Below are positions 1 through 5,386 of a stretch of DNA of 5,458 nt, piece after piece. A model generated the notes under the pieces. That model did not search any database. It had not been told where the DNA came from and worked only from the letters and a program-made list of their open reading frames with translations. Origin of the DNA: Syntrophaceae bacterium UBA3084 (GTDB lineage Bacteria > Desulfobacterota > Syntrophia > Syntrophales > UBA6807); contig DFBI01000017.1 in NCBI GenBank assembly GCA_002367335.1, positions 1 through 5,458 of the forward strand, read 5' to 3'. The translations under genes and the position numbers were made by a program. Numbering within the stretch: the stretch's first letter is position 1; each line of letters begins with the position of its first letter.

Positions 1-754
1 ATGTGTCATCCTCGATGAAGCGGATGAACTTTTACAGGAAGGGTTTCTCGAGGACATCGAGTTTATCATGTCCTGTATGATCAATAAGCATCAAACGCTC
101 CTCTTCGCCGCGACGATGGATGACGATATCACAAAGCTATCTCAAAATTATCTGAAGGATCCTCAATACATCTCTCTTATCAAAAAGCGGGCGGCGCCGG
201 TAAGTATCGAGCACTATTTCACCTATCTCCACCCGAATCGCAAGGGAGCAGAACTCACAAAATATCTTGAGGGAGAAGATGTCAGCCAGGCAATCATTTT
301 CTGTAACGCCCGCCATAAAGTTGACAAGCTATTCCGCGATATGCGGAAGCACTATAAAGGCATCGAGTATATACATGCCGGGCTTAGCCAGAACAAGCGT
401 TCTTCCATATTCAGGCAGTTCAAAACAAAGAAGCTACGCTATCTCATTGCCACAGATGTCGCCGGGAGAGGGCTTGATTTTACACATGTATCCCATGTGG
501 TAAACTGGGATTTACCAGGCAGCGGAACACAATATACTCATCGTACCGGGCGTTCCGGGCGAATGGGTAAAAGGGGCCGGGCCTTTTCCCTTGTGATCAA
601 GAGTGATCTTCCAAAGCTCCGTGAGATTATCCGCACGAAGAAGATTACCCCCCGCTGGATCGGGAAAAATCCGCTTCAGGGAAACGACACGCTCCAAAAA
701 GAAAAACCTAAGGCGGTAAAGCCGCAAAGGCCAAAGGTAAAAGGTCAAAGGTAA
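1..754 (+). CDS. DEAD-box ATP-dependent RNA helicase, C-terminal part (5' end outside window)
   Basis: The open frame runs from position 2 with no start in view, giving 250 residues. The first in-frame ATG (68) lies inside the conserved core and is not the start. Seen: motif II V-I-L-D-E-A-D at residues 2-8 (Walker B, ATP hydrolysis); motif III as A-A-T at 36-38 where S-A-T is usual; AIIFCN of motif IV near 97-102; motif V ATDVAGRGLDF at 150-160; motif VI HRTGRSGR at 180-187 with arginine fingers. This is the end of RecA domain 1 plus all of RecA domain 2. A short Lys/Arg-rich tail of about 35 residues follows, as in RhlE/DeaD-like proteins that unwind RNA in ribosome assembly, cold adaptation or decay. 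Q motif and Walker A lie upstream of the window, so the subfamily cannot be fixed. The last codons fall in a 14-nt-period repeat. Family call is certain; a specific name is not. Confidence 0.95.
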   Translation, partial: CVILDEADELLQEGFLEDIEFIMSCMINKHQTLLFAATMDDDITKLSQNYLKDPQYISLIKKRAAPVSIEHYFTYLHPNRKGAELTKYLEGEDVSQAIIFCNARHKVDKLFRDMRKHYKGIEYIHAGLSQNKRSSIFRQFKTKKLRYLIATDVAGRGLDFTHVSHVVNWDLPGSGTQYTHRTGRSGRMGKRGRAFSLVIKSDLPKLREIIRTKKITPRWIGKNPLQGNDTLQKEKPKAVKPQRPKVKGQR

Positions 755-758
755 AAGG
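732..758 (+). repeat. Short tandem repeat spanning the helicase stop codon
   Basis: CAAAGGTAAAAGG occurs twice (732-744 and 746-758), a perfect 13-bp repeat with period 14. A degenerate CAAAGG unit precedes it at 724-729. The helicase stop TAA (752-754) lies inside the second unit, so the last residues (P-K-V-K-G-Q-R) are repeat-encoded. Confidence 0.75.
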
Positions 759-762
759 CTAA

Positions 763-799
763 GTAACTACTCAGATTATCGGGTTCACGGTTAGAGAAC
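763..799 (+). repeat. Dispersed repeat R2, uninterrupted copy
   Basis: Begins GTAACTACTCAG 8 nt after the helicase stop and ends GGTTCACGGTTAGAGAAC (782-799). Its first 25 nt match 4091-4115 at 22 positions, and its last 18 nt match 4220-4237 at 16 positions. The same repeat therefore lies behind the acyltransferase gene, split in two there. A small hairpin (GGTTAG 789-794 with CTAACC 802-807) overlaps its end. No T-run follows it, so I do not call a terminator. Confidence 0.65.
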
Positions 800-809
800 T
801 GCTAACCTT

Positions 810-1076
810 GACGGAATCGTAAAAAGTCGAAAAGTACCATTTTTCGTCATTCCGGCGAAAGCCGGAATCCGATAATTTCAATATGTTCTGGATGCCGGAT
901 CAAGCCCGGCATGACGTTTTTGGGACTTTCAAGTAACTAAAATTTACAAAATCGCCATAACTTATTGATACTTCTTAACATATGCCAAGTAATACACAAA
1001 TTTAAATAATGCAAGTTACTTCCAATTATAATGTCCTGACTCGTCGAGGCATAGCGGAGCTTTTTACGAAACCATC
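810..1076. repeat. Region bounded by inverted copies of the GATGNNNTCGTAAAAAG motif (candidate MITE, copy 1)
   Basis: The left end at 810-829 reads GACGGAATCGTAAAAAGTCG. The right end at 1060-1076 is, in reverse complement, GATGGTTTCGTAAAAAG. The shared TCGTAAAAAG gives a perfect 10-bp inverted repeat (817-826 and 1060-1069). The left third carries a palindromic core (845-916). The AT-rich stretch 917-1059 shows no gene and no further clear symmetry. Unlike the copy at 2940-3094, I find no flanking direct repeat. This may be one degenerate element or two fragments lying side by side. Confidence 0.5.
845..916. repeat. Palindromic dispersed repeat with two hairpins
   Basis: Hairpin 1 pairs ATTCCGGC (849-856) with GCCGGAAT (861-868) around a GAAA tetraloop. 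Hairpin 2 pairs ATGCCGG (892-898) with CCGGCAT (906-912). The outer ends CGTCAT (845-850) and ATGACG (911-916) are themselves complementary, so the block can also fold as one long imperfect stem. The CGTCATTCCGG start recurs at 5448-5458 as CGTCACTCCGG. Such GTCATTCCGG...CCGGAATGAC-like repeats are widespread between genes in Desulfobacterota; no coding function is apparent. Confidence 0.75.
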
Positions 1077-1162
1077 AATCTGGGAAAGAGCCTAAAACAT
1101 GTTACCCATAAATTTGTCGTACACCTGAAATGTTCTTTCACCTTGACAATTAACCTGAAAGT

Positions 1163-1178
1163 TGGCACATAGTTTGTT
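1163..1178 (+). promoter_or_regulatory. Candidate sigma-54 (RpoN) promoter of the thiolase operon
   Basis: TGGCAC (1163-1168), five bases, then TTGTT (1174-1178) fits the -24/-12 consensus TGGCAC-N5-TTGCW with exact spacing. The only mismatch is T for C in the -12 GC pair. The expected transcript start near 1188-1190 would leave a leader of about 53 nt. Sigma-54 promoters need an upstream enhancer-binding protein. Candidate binding-site symmetry upstream includes the palindrome AACATGTT (1096-1103) and CCTGAAA twice, 30 bp apart (1124-1130, 1154-1160). The regulator gene is not in the window. Confidence 0.5.
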
Positions 1179-1226
1179 CCTAAACGTATCTGCCATGTAA
1201 GTTTAAAATATCAGAATAATACTATT

Positions 1227-1233
1227 GGGAGAG
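1227..1233 (+). promoter_or_regulatory. Ribosome binding site of the thiolase gene
   Basis: GGGAGAG lies 8 nt before the ATG at 1242 and supports that start. The N-terminal sequence K-K-Q-K-K-L-S-R-G leads directly into the first conserved strand V-A-V-V-G-A-G-M. Confidence 0.6.
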
Positions 1234-1241
1234 TTTGAAGA

Positions 1242-2507
1242 ATGAAAAAACAAAAGAAACTTTCAAGGGGAGTAGCTGTAGTCGGGGCAGGCATGTCCAA
1301 TTTTGGCATGTTCAAAAATAAGGATTCAAAAGATCTGTTTGTTGACGCTTTTAACGAGATGATTTCATCCGTGGATAAAGGTGTGGATCCCAACGAGATA
1401 GAGGCTCTTTATCTCGGAAACTTTACAAACGATTTTTTTGTGCATCAGGGACATTGGGGACCTATTATTTCCGATTTGGTCGGGATTGCGCCAAAACCCT
1501 CAACAAGAACAGAGGGAGCATGTGCATCCAGCGCACTGGCCTTTCGCGAAGGTGTATTTGCCATAGCTTCAGGATTTTACGATATGGTTTTGGTAGGTGG
1601 TGTTGAAGAGATGTCAAAATGTACTACTGAAGAAGTCGCTGAAGGATTGGCCCTGGGGACATATCCCTATGAAGGCAATGTTGGATTTACGTTTCCGGGA
1701 GTTTTCGGAGTATTAGCAACTGCCTATTTCGCGAAATATGGCGCATCGCATGAAGATCTTATGAATATTACAATTAAGAGTCATGAAACCGCCCCTCTGA
1801 ATCCGAAGGCGCAGATTAAATTGACCATACGTGACATAATGAGAAATAAAATGGTAAAAGCCGAAAAACAGGGAAAACCTGTACCCCAATGGGAGGATGA
1901 AAAAGCCTTTCTCCGGGATCCGGCTGCAAATCCCGTTGTTGCCTGGCCAATGAAACTTTTCGATTGCTGTCCTATCAGCGATGGCGCATCATGTATGTTA
2001 CTGGTGGCCGAGGATATTGCCAGGAACTTTACCGATGATCCTTTATATGTAAAGGGAATCGGCCAGGGTAGCGGCAGGGGATTGCATGCTGCCGGTGACC
2101 TTACATCTATGGAAGCAACAAAAAATGCGGCCCATGAGGCCTACAATATGTCAGGACTTACTCCGGCAGACATCCAGTTTTCCGAAGTGCATGACTGTTT
2201 TTCCATGGCGGAACTCCTCCACATAGAGGATCTGGGGTTTTTTAAACCTGGAGAAGGATATAAGGCTATTGCAGAAGGTTTAACGAAGAGAGACGGATCT
2301 AAACCGATCAATACCTCCGGCGGGCTCAAATGCAAAGGTCATCCTGTTGGAGCAACCGGAGTGGGCCAGCTTATTGAAGTATGGAAACAGTTGAGAAATG
2401 AAGCCGGAAAACGTCAAATTCCAAACAAGGACTTAAGAATCGGAGCAGCTCATAATCTGGGAGGCACGGGGGGTACTTGTACATTCACGATTCTTGAAAG
2501 GAGATAG
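1242..2507 (+). CDS. Thiolase family protein (SCP2/BbsB type), catalytic subunit
   Basis: A 421-residue thiolase fold, full length for the SCP2-thiolase/archaeal acetyl-CoA acetyltransferase/BbsB branch. Predicted reaction: reversible thiolytic cleavage of a 3-oxoacyl-CoA (or the reverse condensation) in the cytoplasm. Seen: nucleophile Cys94 in E-G-A-C-A-S-S; V-G-G-V-E-E-M-S at 118-125; HDCF at 317-320; GHPVGATG at 366-373 with His367; C-terminal H-N-L-G-G-T-G-G at 404-411. The classical second cysteine motif C-x-G is absent. In the SCP2-type branch the acid/base cysteine comes from HDCF (here Cys319), so the site is probably complete. The DUF35 gene follows 4 nt downstream, and thiolases of this branch (for example benzoylsuccinyl-CoA thiolase BbsAB) work as a complex with such a protein. 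No other pathway gene is present, so the substrate (aromatic, branched or short-chain) is unknown. Probably expressed from the sigma-54-like site at 1163. Confidence 0.93.
   Translation: MKKQKKLSRGVAVVGAGMSNFGMFKNKDSKDLFVDAFNEMISSVDKGVDPNEIEALYLGNFTNDFFVHQGHWGPIISDLVGIAPKPSTRTEGACASSALAFREGVFAIASGFYDMVLVGGVEEMSKCTTEEVAEGLALGTYPYEGNVGFTFPGVFGVLATAYFAKYGASHEDLMNITIKSHETAPLNPKAQIKLTIRDIMRNKMVKAEKQGKPVPQWEDEKAFLRDPAANPVVAWPMKLFDCCPISDGASCMLLVAEDIARNFTDDPLYVKGIGQGSGRGLHAAGDLTSMEATKNAAHEAYNMSGLTPADIQFSEVHDCFSMAELLHIEDLGFFKPGEGYKAIAEGLTKRDGSKPINTSGGLKCKGHPVGATGVGQLIEVWKQLRNEAGKRQIPNKDLRIGAAHNLGGTGGTCTFTILERR
2497..2503 (+). promoter_or_regulatory. Ribosome binding site deciding the start of the DUF35 gene
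   Basis: AAAGGAG lies within the last codons of the thiolase gene, 8 nt before the ATG at 2512. An upstream in-frame TTG (2494) would start inside the thiolase gene with no Shine-Dalgarno sequence, so the ATG is preferred. The layout suggests translational coupling of the two genes. Confidence 0.8.
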
Positions 2508-2511
2508 ACTA

Positions 2512-2928
2512 ATGGAAGAGAGAACTTTTAGCGATATATCTTTTCGGCAGTATCTTAATGAAGACAAACTTATGGGTTCCAGATGCAAGAAATGTGGAGC
2601 CTTGTATACGCCTCCCCGCTCATTATGTATAAAGTGTTATGGCTCGGAAATGGAATGGGTCAAAATGAAAGGAACAGGCAGACTTGCTGCGTTTACCTGC
2701 ATAACTGTAGGTCCCAAACTTATGATTGACGAAGGTTTTAACAGAACTAATCCCTATTGTGTGGGTGTGGTAGAGTTGGACGAGGGGACAAGGGTGGATG
2801 CGCGCATTGAAGGGGTAGATGCAAGAAATCCCGAAACTATAAAAGTGGGAATGCCGCTGCATGTTGATTATCTTCATAGGGAAGAAGGAGCTAATCTGAC
2901 AACGTTTCTCGCGTTCAAACCAGTGTAA
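2512..2928 (+). CDS. Zn-ribbon/OB-fold protein (DUF35 family), thiolase partner subunit
   Basis: A 138-residue protein of usual size for the DUF35 family. Residues 1-22 form the N-terminal helical part. A rubredoxin-like zinc ribbon follows, with Cys25-x2-Cys28 and Cys39-x2-Cys42 (R-C-K-K-C-G ... L-C-I-K-C-Y-G), then an OB-fold from about residue 50 to the end (G-T-G-R-L-A-A-F-T, N-P-Y-C-V-G-V-V-E-L, and a conserved V-G-M-P near residues 117-120). Family members are non-catalytic or structural subunits that bind acyl-CoA thiolases or HMG-CoA synthases, help channel the CoA ester and stabilise the complex. BbsA of anaerobic toluene degradation is the best-known bacterial example. All four zinc ligands are present. 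The 4-nt gap and embedded ribosome binding site indicate an operon with the thiolase, probably giving equal amounts. The substrate of the pair cannot be inferred. Confidence 0.9.
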   Translation: MEERTFSDISFRQYLNEDKLMGSRCKKCGALYTPPRSLCIKCYGSEMEWVKMKGTGRLAAFTCITVGPKLMIDEGFNRTNPYCVGVVELDEGTRVDARIEGVDARNPETIKVGMPLHVDYLHREEGANLTTFLAFKPV

Positions 2929-2931
2929 TCA

Positions 2932-3102
2932 TCAAATAAGATGCGTTCGTAAAAAGCCAACCAAAAAACTCCCTCTCCCTTGATGGGAGAGGGTAGGGGT
3001 GGGGGTGAGAATACCGCTATTTCAAGTAGTTATGTTCCCCTCCTCTTTATCCCCTCCCGCTAGGGGAGGGGAAATCCGACTTTTTACGAAACTGTCAAAT
3101 AA
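2932..3102. mobile_element. MITE-like non-coding element with 8-bp flanking direct repeat
   Basis: A 155-bp element (2940-3094) is flanked by perfect TCAAATAA repeats at 2932-2939 and 3095-3102, as expected of a target-site duplication. Its ends contain TTCGTAAAAAG (2946-2956) and its exact reverse complement CTTTTTACGAA (3080-3090), an 11-bp perfect terminal inverted repeat. Inside are two hairpins: CCCTCTCCC/GGGAGAGGG (2971-2979, 2985-2993) and TCCCCTCCC/GGGAGGGGA (3050-3058, 3064-3072), both with 5-nt loops. It contains no ORF, so any movement would depend on a transposase elsewhere. It sits 3 nt after the DUF35 stop and may serve as the transcript end of that operon, though no T-run follows either hairpin. 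Confidence 0.7.
2985..3005 (+). other. Candidate G-quadruplex motif
   Basis: Four G-tracts of 3, 3, 4 and 5 bases (2985-2987, 2991-2993, 2996-2999, 3001-3005) are separated by loops of 3, 2 and 1 nt, a textbook intrastrand quadruplex pattern with very short loops. The first two tracts are also the 3' arm of the hairpin 2971-2993, so the two folds exclude each other. The motif is on the sense strand, so it would be present in mRNA reading through from the thiolase operon. Confidence 0.6.
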
Positions 3103-3166
3103 CACTTGTTCAATATTGAAAAAGGACTGAGTGGTTACGATTCACATAGCATTATATTTTTAGTGC

Positions 3167-3172
3167 GGGGAG
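3167..3172 (+). promoter_or_regulatory. Ribosome binding site of the acyltransferase gene
   Basis: GGGGAG ends 4 nt before the ATG at 3177. This is close but usable, and it supports that start. No convincing sigma-70 promoter with correct spacing was found in 3103-3166. Confidence 0.5.
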
Positions 3173-3176
3173 TAAC

Positions 3177-4094
3177 ATGGTAGATCTTAAGTATTTGAAG
3201 AAAATAAGTCTTAGATCGAATCCGATAATGCAAAAATTGTTGGCGACATTTTTTTTGGCGCCTAATTATCGAATTTTTGCCAATGTAGATATTCAAGTGG
3301 AAAATATAGAAAAAATTCCAACGGATGAAACGGTCATTTTCGCCATGAATCATACTGACAGGTTTAATTATTGGCCGTTTCAGTATAAACTGTGGACAAT
3401 GAAGAATCTTCCATACACAACAGTATGGGTAAAGGGGAAATATTACAGAAATTATATTCTTGGAAAGGTCCTTGATGCGTGCAATTTAATTCCCGTTCCA
3501 TCTATGGGATATCTCATCGAAGAATTTTATAAGAAAAAGATAGGCAAAAGAATTGATAAGAGCGAATACAGAATAGTAAGGGATATGATAGACGGCAGTC
3601 ACGAAATAGGTGCAGCCTTTCAAAAAATCGCATCGGAAACAACCGGTTTTCTGAAGGATAATTTTGTTGAATATTTAAAAAGCTATCATGAAACAATTAT
3701 GGATCGGGTTGCTGCATTAAGTAAAAGCGCCCTTTTTGAAAAGAACCTTAATCTGATCATCTTTCCTGAAGGAACGAGATCTCTCAAGTTGGGGAAAGGC
3801 AGAACAGGCCTCGCTCAATTGGTGCTCGATACAGGGAAAAAAGTTGTTCCCGTAGGGTGCAGTAATTCTGACCAGGTCTATACCGGAAGTCTTCCTGTTG
3901 CGAAGAGCGGTAAAATTATATATCGGGTAGGAGATCCTCTCTCTGTTGAGGATCAATTAAAGAAATATAGAATTAAAGAAAGATTTAAACTGTTCTCAAG
4001 GGAATCTCAGGACAAATATAAGTCACAGTTCGAAGAAGTAACACGTATCATTATGGAAAGTATCAACTCGCTCGTCGATGAAGGATACAGGTAA
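3177..4094 (+). CDS. PlsC-like (LPLAT superfamily) acyltransferase
   Basis: A 305-residue protein with lysophospholipid/glycerol-phosphate acyltransferase signatures. Block I is A-M-N-H-T-D-R-F-N-Y-W-P-F at 56-68, with catalytic His59. Block II is around W-V-K-G-K-Y at 84-89. Block III is I-I-F-P-E-G-T-R-S at 194-202 (phosphate binding). Block IV is V-V-P-V-G-C-S at 223-229. The known family reaction is transfer of an acyl group from acyl-CoA or acyl-ACP to a glycerolipid or other hydroxyl at the inner membrane. Two oddities: the canonical H-x4-D has Asn64 in the Asp position, and blocks II and III are about 105 residues apart because of a mainly helical, charged stretch (about 115-190), so the protein is longer than a typical PlsC. 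It has no clear membrane segment; residues 20-29 are only mildly hydrophobic. It has its own ribosome binding site and lies apart from the thiolase operon. The stop codon falls inside repeat R2. Superfamily is sure; the acceptor is unknown. Confidence 0.85.
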   Translation: MVDLKYLKKISLRSNPIMQKLLATFFLAPNYRIFANVDIQVENIEKIPTDETVIFAMNHTDRFNYWPFQYKLWTMKNLPYTTVWVKGKYYRNYILGKVLDACNLIPVPSMGYLIEEFYKKKIGKRIDKSEYRIVRDMIDGSHEIGAAFQKIASETTGFLKDNFVEYLKSYHETIMDRVAALSKSALFEKNLNLIIFPEGTRSLKLGKGRTGLAQLVLDTGKKVVPVGCSNSDQVYTGSLPVAKSGKIIYRVGDPLSVEDQLKKYRIKERFKLFSRESQDKYKSQFEEVTRIIMESINSLVDEGYR

Positions 4095-4237
4095 CTACTC
4101 AGGTTGTCAGGTTCAAGCCTGCCCTGGCACGACTTGATGCGCATTCCCGGCACAATCGCACTTAATGTTGCACCCGGAGTTTCTACGCAATGGGACCGGG
4201 AAGCCAGGTCTGGGCCAGGGGTTCACAGTTAGGGAAC
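4091..4237 (+). repeat. Dispersed repeat R2, second copy, interrupted by a palindromic insert
   Basis: The left part at 4091-4115 starts GTAACTACTCAG and matches 763-787 at 22 of 25 positions. The right part at 4220-4237 matches 782-799 at 16 of 18. Between them lies about 104 bp (4116-4219) absent from the first copy. GGTTCA stands on both sides (4110-4115 and 4220-4225), as a target duplication would. The insert has nested inverted repeats: CCCTGGC 4122-4128 with GCCAGGG 4214-4220, and TTCCCGG 4144-4150 with CCGGGAA 4196-4202. The acyltransferase stop TAA (4092-4094) is part of the repeat. Confidence 0.55.
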
Positions 4238-4360
4238 AATGAAAACCTGGTAAAGATATTGAGGTCTGGTAAATAGCGCTTTGTTTGACGCGAAAAATAT
4301 GCAAACTGACAAAAAGCAAATCTCTGCCCAAATCAAACCTTGACCTTTGAACCGTGAACC
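4220..4360. repeat. Inverted GGTTCACRGTT repeats in the convergent gap
   Basis: GGTTCACAGTT (4220-4230) is matched by the reverse complement of 4350-4360 (GGTTCACGGTT), 10 of 11 positions. AACCTTGAC at 4336-4344 also occurs at 804-812 beside the first R2 copy. The rest of the gap between the convergent genes (4238-4400) is AT-rich. It shows no gene and no hairpin plus T-run terminator for either gene. Confidence 0.45.
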
Positions 4361-4400
4361 TGTGCAGTTACAGTTTCTTTTTGTATAATAATGGATATGG

Positions 4401-5339
4401 TTAAGCCTGCATTGAAGGTTGCTTTTCACCAAGGACTTTAAATATCTGTATTAGTTTGCCCTTACCTTTGGCTTGAACCGGTTCGAGCTTAGTTAGTTCG
4501 AAAAGGTTTTGGACTTGATTATAAGTACTTTCCGAGATAACGATCTGTCCCGCCTTTGCTGCCGGGCAAATTCCATGTGCAATGTTAACGACATTACCGA
4601 TTACCGAGTAACTCATCGTACGGGTAGAACCGATATAACCCGCAACAAGATTTCCCGTGTTAATTGCAATACCAAACTGGATTTGTTGTTGGCCTTCTAA
4701 AGCGCGGTTTTTGTTAAATTCCGCAAGTGCAGATTGTATTTCTATAGCGGCATGAATGGCACGTGCCGGGTCGTTGTCATGTGTTACCGGCGCTCCCCAG
4801 ATTGCCATTACCTCATCGCCGATGAACTTGTCCACTGTACCTTCATGGAGAAATACAATATCAACAATTATTTCGAAATACTCGTTGAGTATCTTAAGAA
4901 CTTCCTTTGCGTCTGTTCTCTCACTCATTTTGGTGAAGTTGCGTACGTCGGCAAACATTACTGTCGCCACGCGGTTCTCGCCACCCTTTTCTACCTTTAA
5001 CTGACCGGAGACAACCATTTCAGACAAGTCGGGCGAGAGTAACCTTTGAAAACGCTCACGGGTGGCGGCATCTTTCTCGCTTTTCTTCAAAGCCTGATTA
5101 CGTTCGTTCATAACAAATTGCGCGTGAGCGCCAAAAATAACGAAAAGGCATAGAACTATCATACGTGTCCAGCTTACATCTGATTCAGGTGTGACAAGTA
5201 ACTGAAATGGATTAAGGCCGGACTTTGCTACGAACATATTAAAGAAGGCTTCAAAAAACCAGTAGAAAGCGCCAAGAGCAAATCCAATTAATACCATATA
5301 ATCTGTTATAAGAACGTGACTTTTCTTTGTATTCTTCAT
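4401..5339 (-). CDS. Membrane-anchored class III adenylate/guanylate cyclase homologue, probably impaired catalytic site
   Basis: A 312-residue protein. Two hydrophobic segments (about 14-38 and 59-77) form a hairpin that should leave both termini in the cytoplasm. A charged linker (78-115, with R-E-R-F-Q-R-L-L-S-P) leads into a class III cyclase domain (about 122-300). Seen: metal-binding Asp131 (F-A-D-V-R-N-F-T) and Asp175 (F-I-G-D-E-V-M-A-I-W-G), substrate-selecting Lys171, and Asn252 in V-V-N-I-A. Active enzymes normally have Asp or Thr at position 249 and Arg at position 256 (V-I-G-D-x-V-N-x-A-x-R). Here they are Asn249 and Gly256. The family makes cAMP (or cGMP) from ATP (or GTP) as a head-to-tail dimer, and the Arg stabilises the transition state, so activity is doubtful. 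No HAMP, CHASE2, FHA or other sensor domain is present. The gene converges on the acyltransferase gene and appears to be transcribed alone. The frame is intact. Confidence 0.92.
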   Translation of the reverse strand: MKNTKKSHVLITDYMVLIGFALGAFYWFFEAFFNMFVAKSGLNPFQLLVTPESDVSWTRMIVLCLFVIFGAHAQFVMNERNQALKKSEKDAATRERFQRLLSPDLSEMVVSGQLKVEKGGENRVATVMFADVRNFTKMSERTDAKEVLKILNEYFEIIVDIVFLHEGTVDKFIGDEVMAIWGAPVTHDNDPARAIHAAIEIQSALAEFNKNRALEGQQQIQFGIAINTGNLVAGYIGSTRTMSYSVIGNVVNIAHGICPAAKAGQIVISESTYNQVQNLFELTKLEPVQAKGKGKLIQIFKVLGEKQPSMQA

Positions 5340-5348
5340 ATAAGGCTA

Positions 5349-5353
5349 CTCCT
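5349..5353 (-). promoter_or_regulatory. Ribosome binding site of the cyclase gene
   Basis: On the minus strand AGGAG lies 9 nt before the ATG at 5339-5337 and supports this start, which keeps the whole first membrane segment. Confidence 0.7.
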
Positions 5354-5386
5354 GTCTCCAAAATCTTGTTTTCTGATAATGCTTGT

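Noticed and set aside
883..936. Short ORF of 17 codons starting at ATG 883 within the repeat
   Set aside because: It lies in palindromic repeat sequence, has no ribosome binding site and is explained by the repeat.
1143..1171. TTGACA at 1143-1148 as a sigma-70 -35 box for the thiolase operon
   Set aside because: No good -10 hexamer lies 16-18 bp downstream. The sigma-54 match just after it fits better, though a weak sigma-70 promoter is not excluded.
2494..2511. TTG at 2494 as the start of the DUF35 gene, giving 144 residues
   Set aside because: It lies inside the thiolase gene with no Shine-Dalgarno sequence, while AAAGGAG is well placed for the ATG at 2512 and family members start close to there.
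2971..3072. The G/C-rich hairpins as a classical intrinsic terminator
   Set aside because: Neither stem is followed by a T-run on either strand. Termination there is possible but not shown by the sequence.
3116..3158. TTGAAA (3116-3121) and TATATT (3153-3158) as a promoter for the acyltransferase gene
   Set aside because: The spacing is 31 bp, far too long, and no better -35 lies 16-18 bp before the TATATT.
4113..4432. Two overlapping minus-strand frames (72 and 67 codons) between the convergent genes
   Set aside because: No ribosome binding site or recognisable protein features. They cross dispersed repeats, and one runs into the cyclase gene.
4509..5004. Plus-strand open frames opposite the cyclase gene
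   Set aside because: They are antisense shadows of a well-supported cyclase domain, with no protein features of their own.
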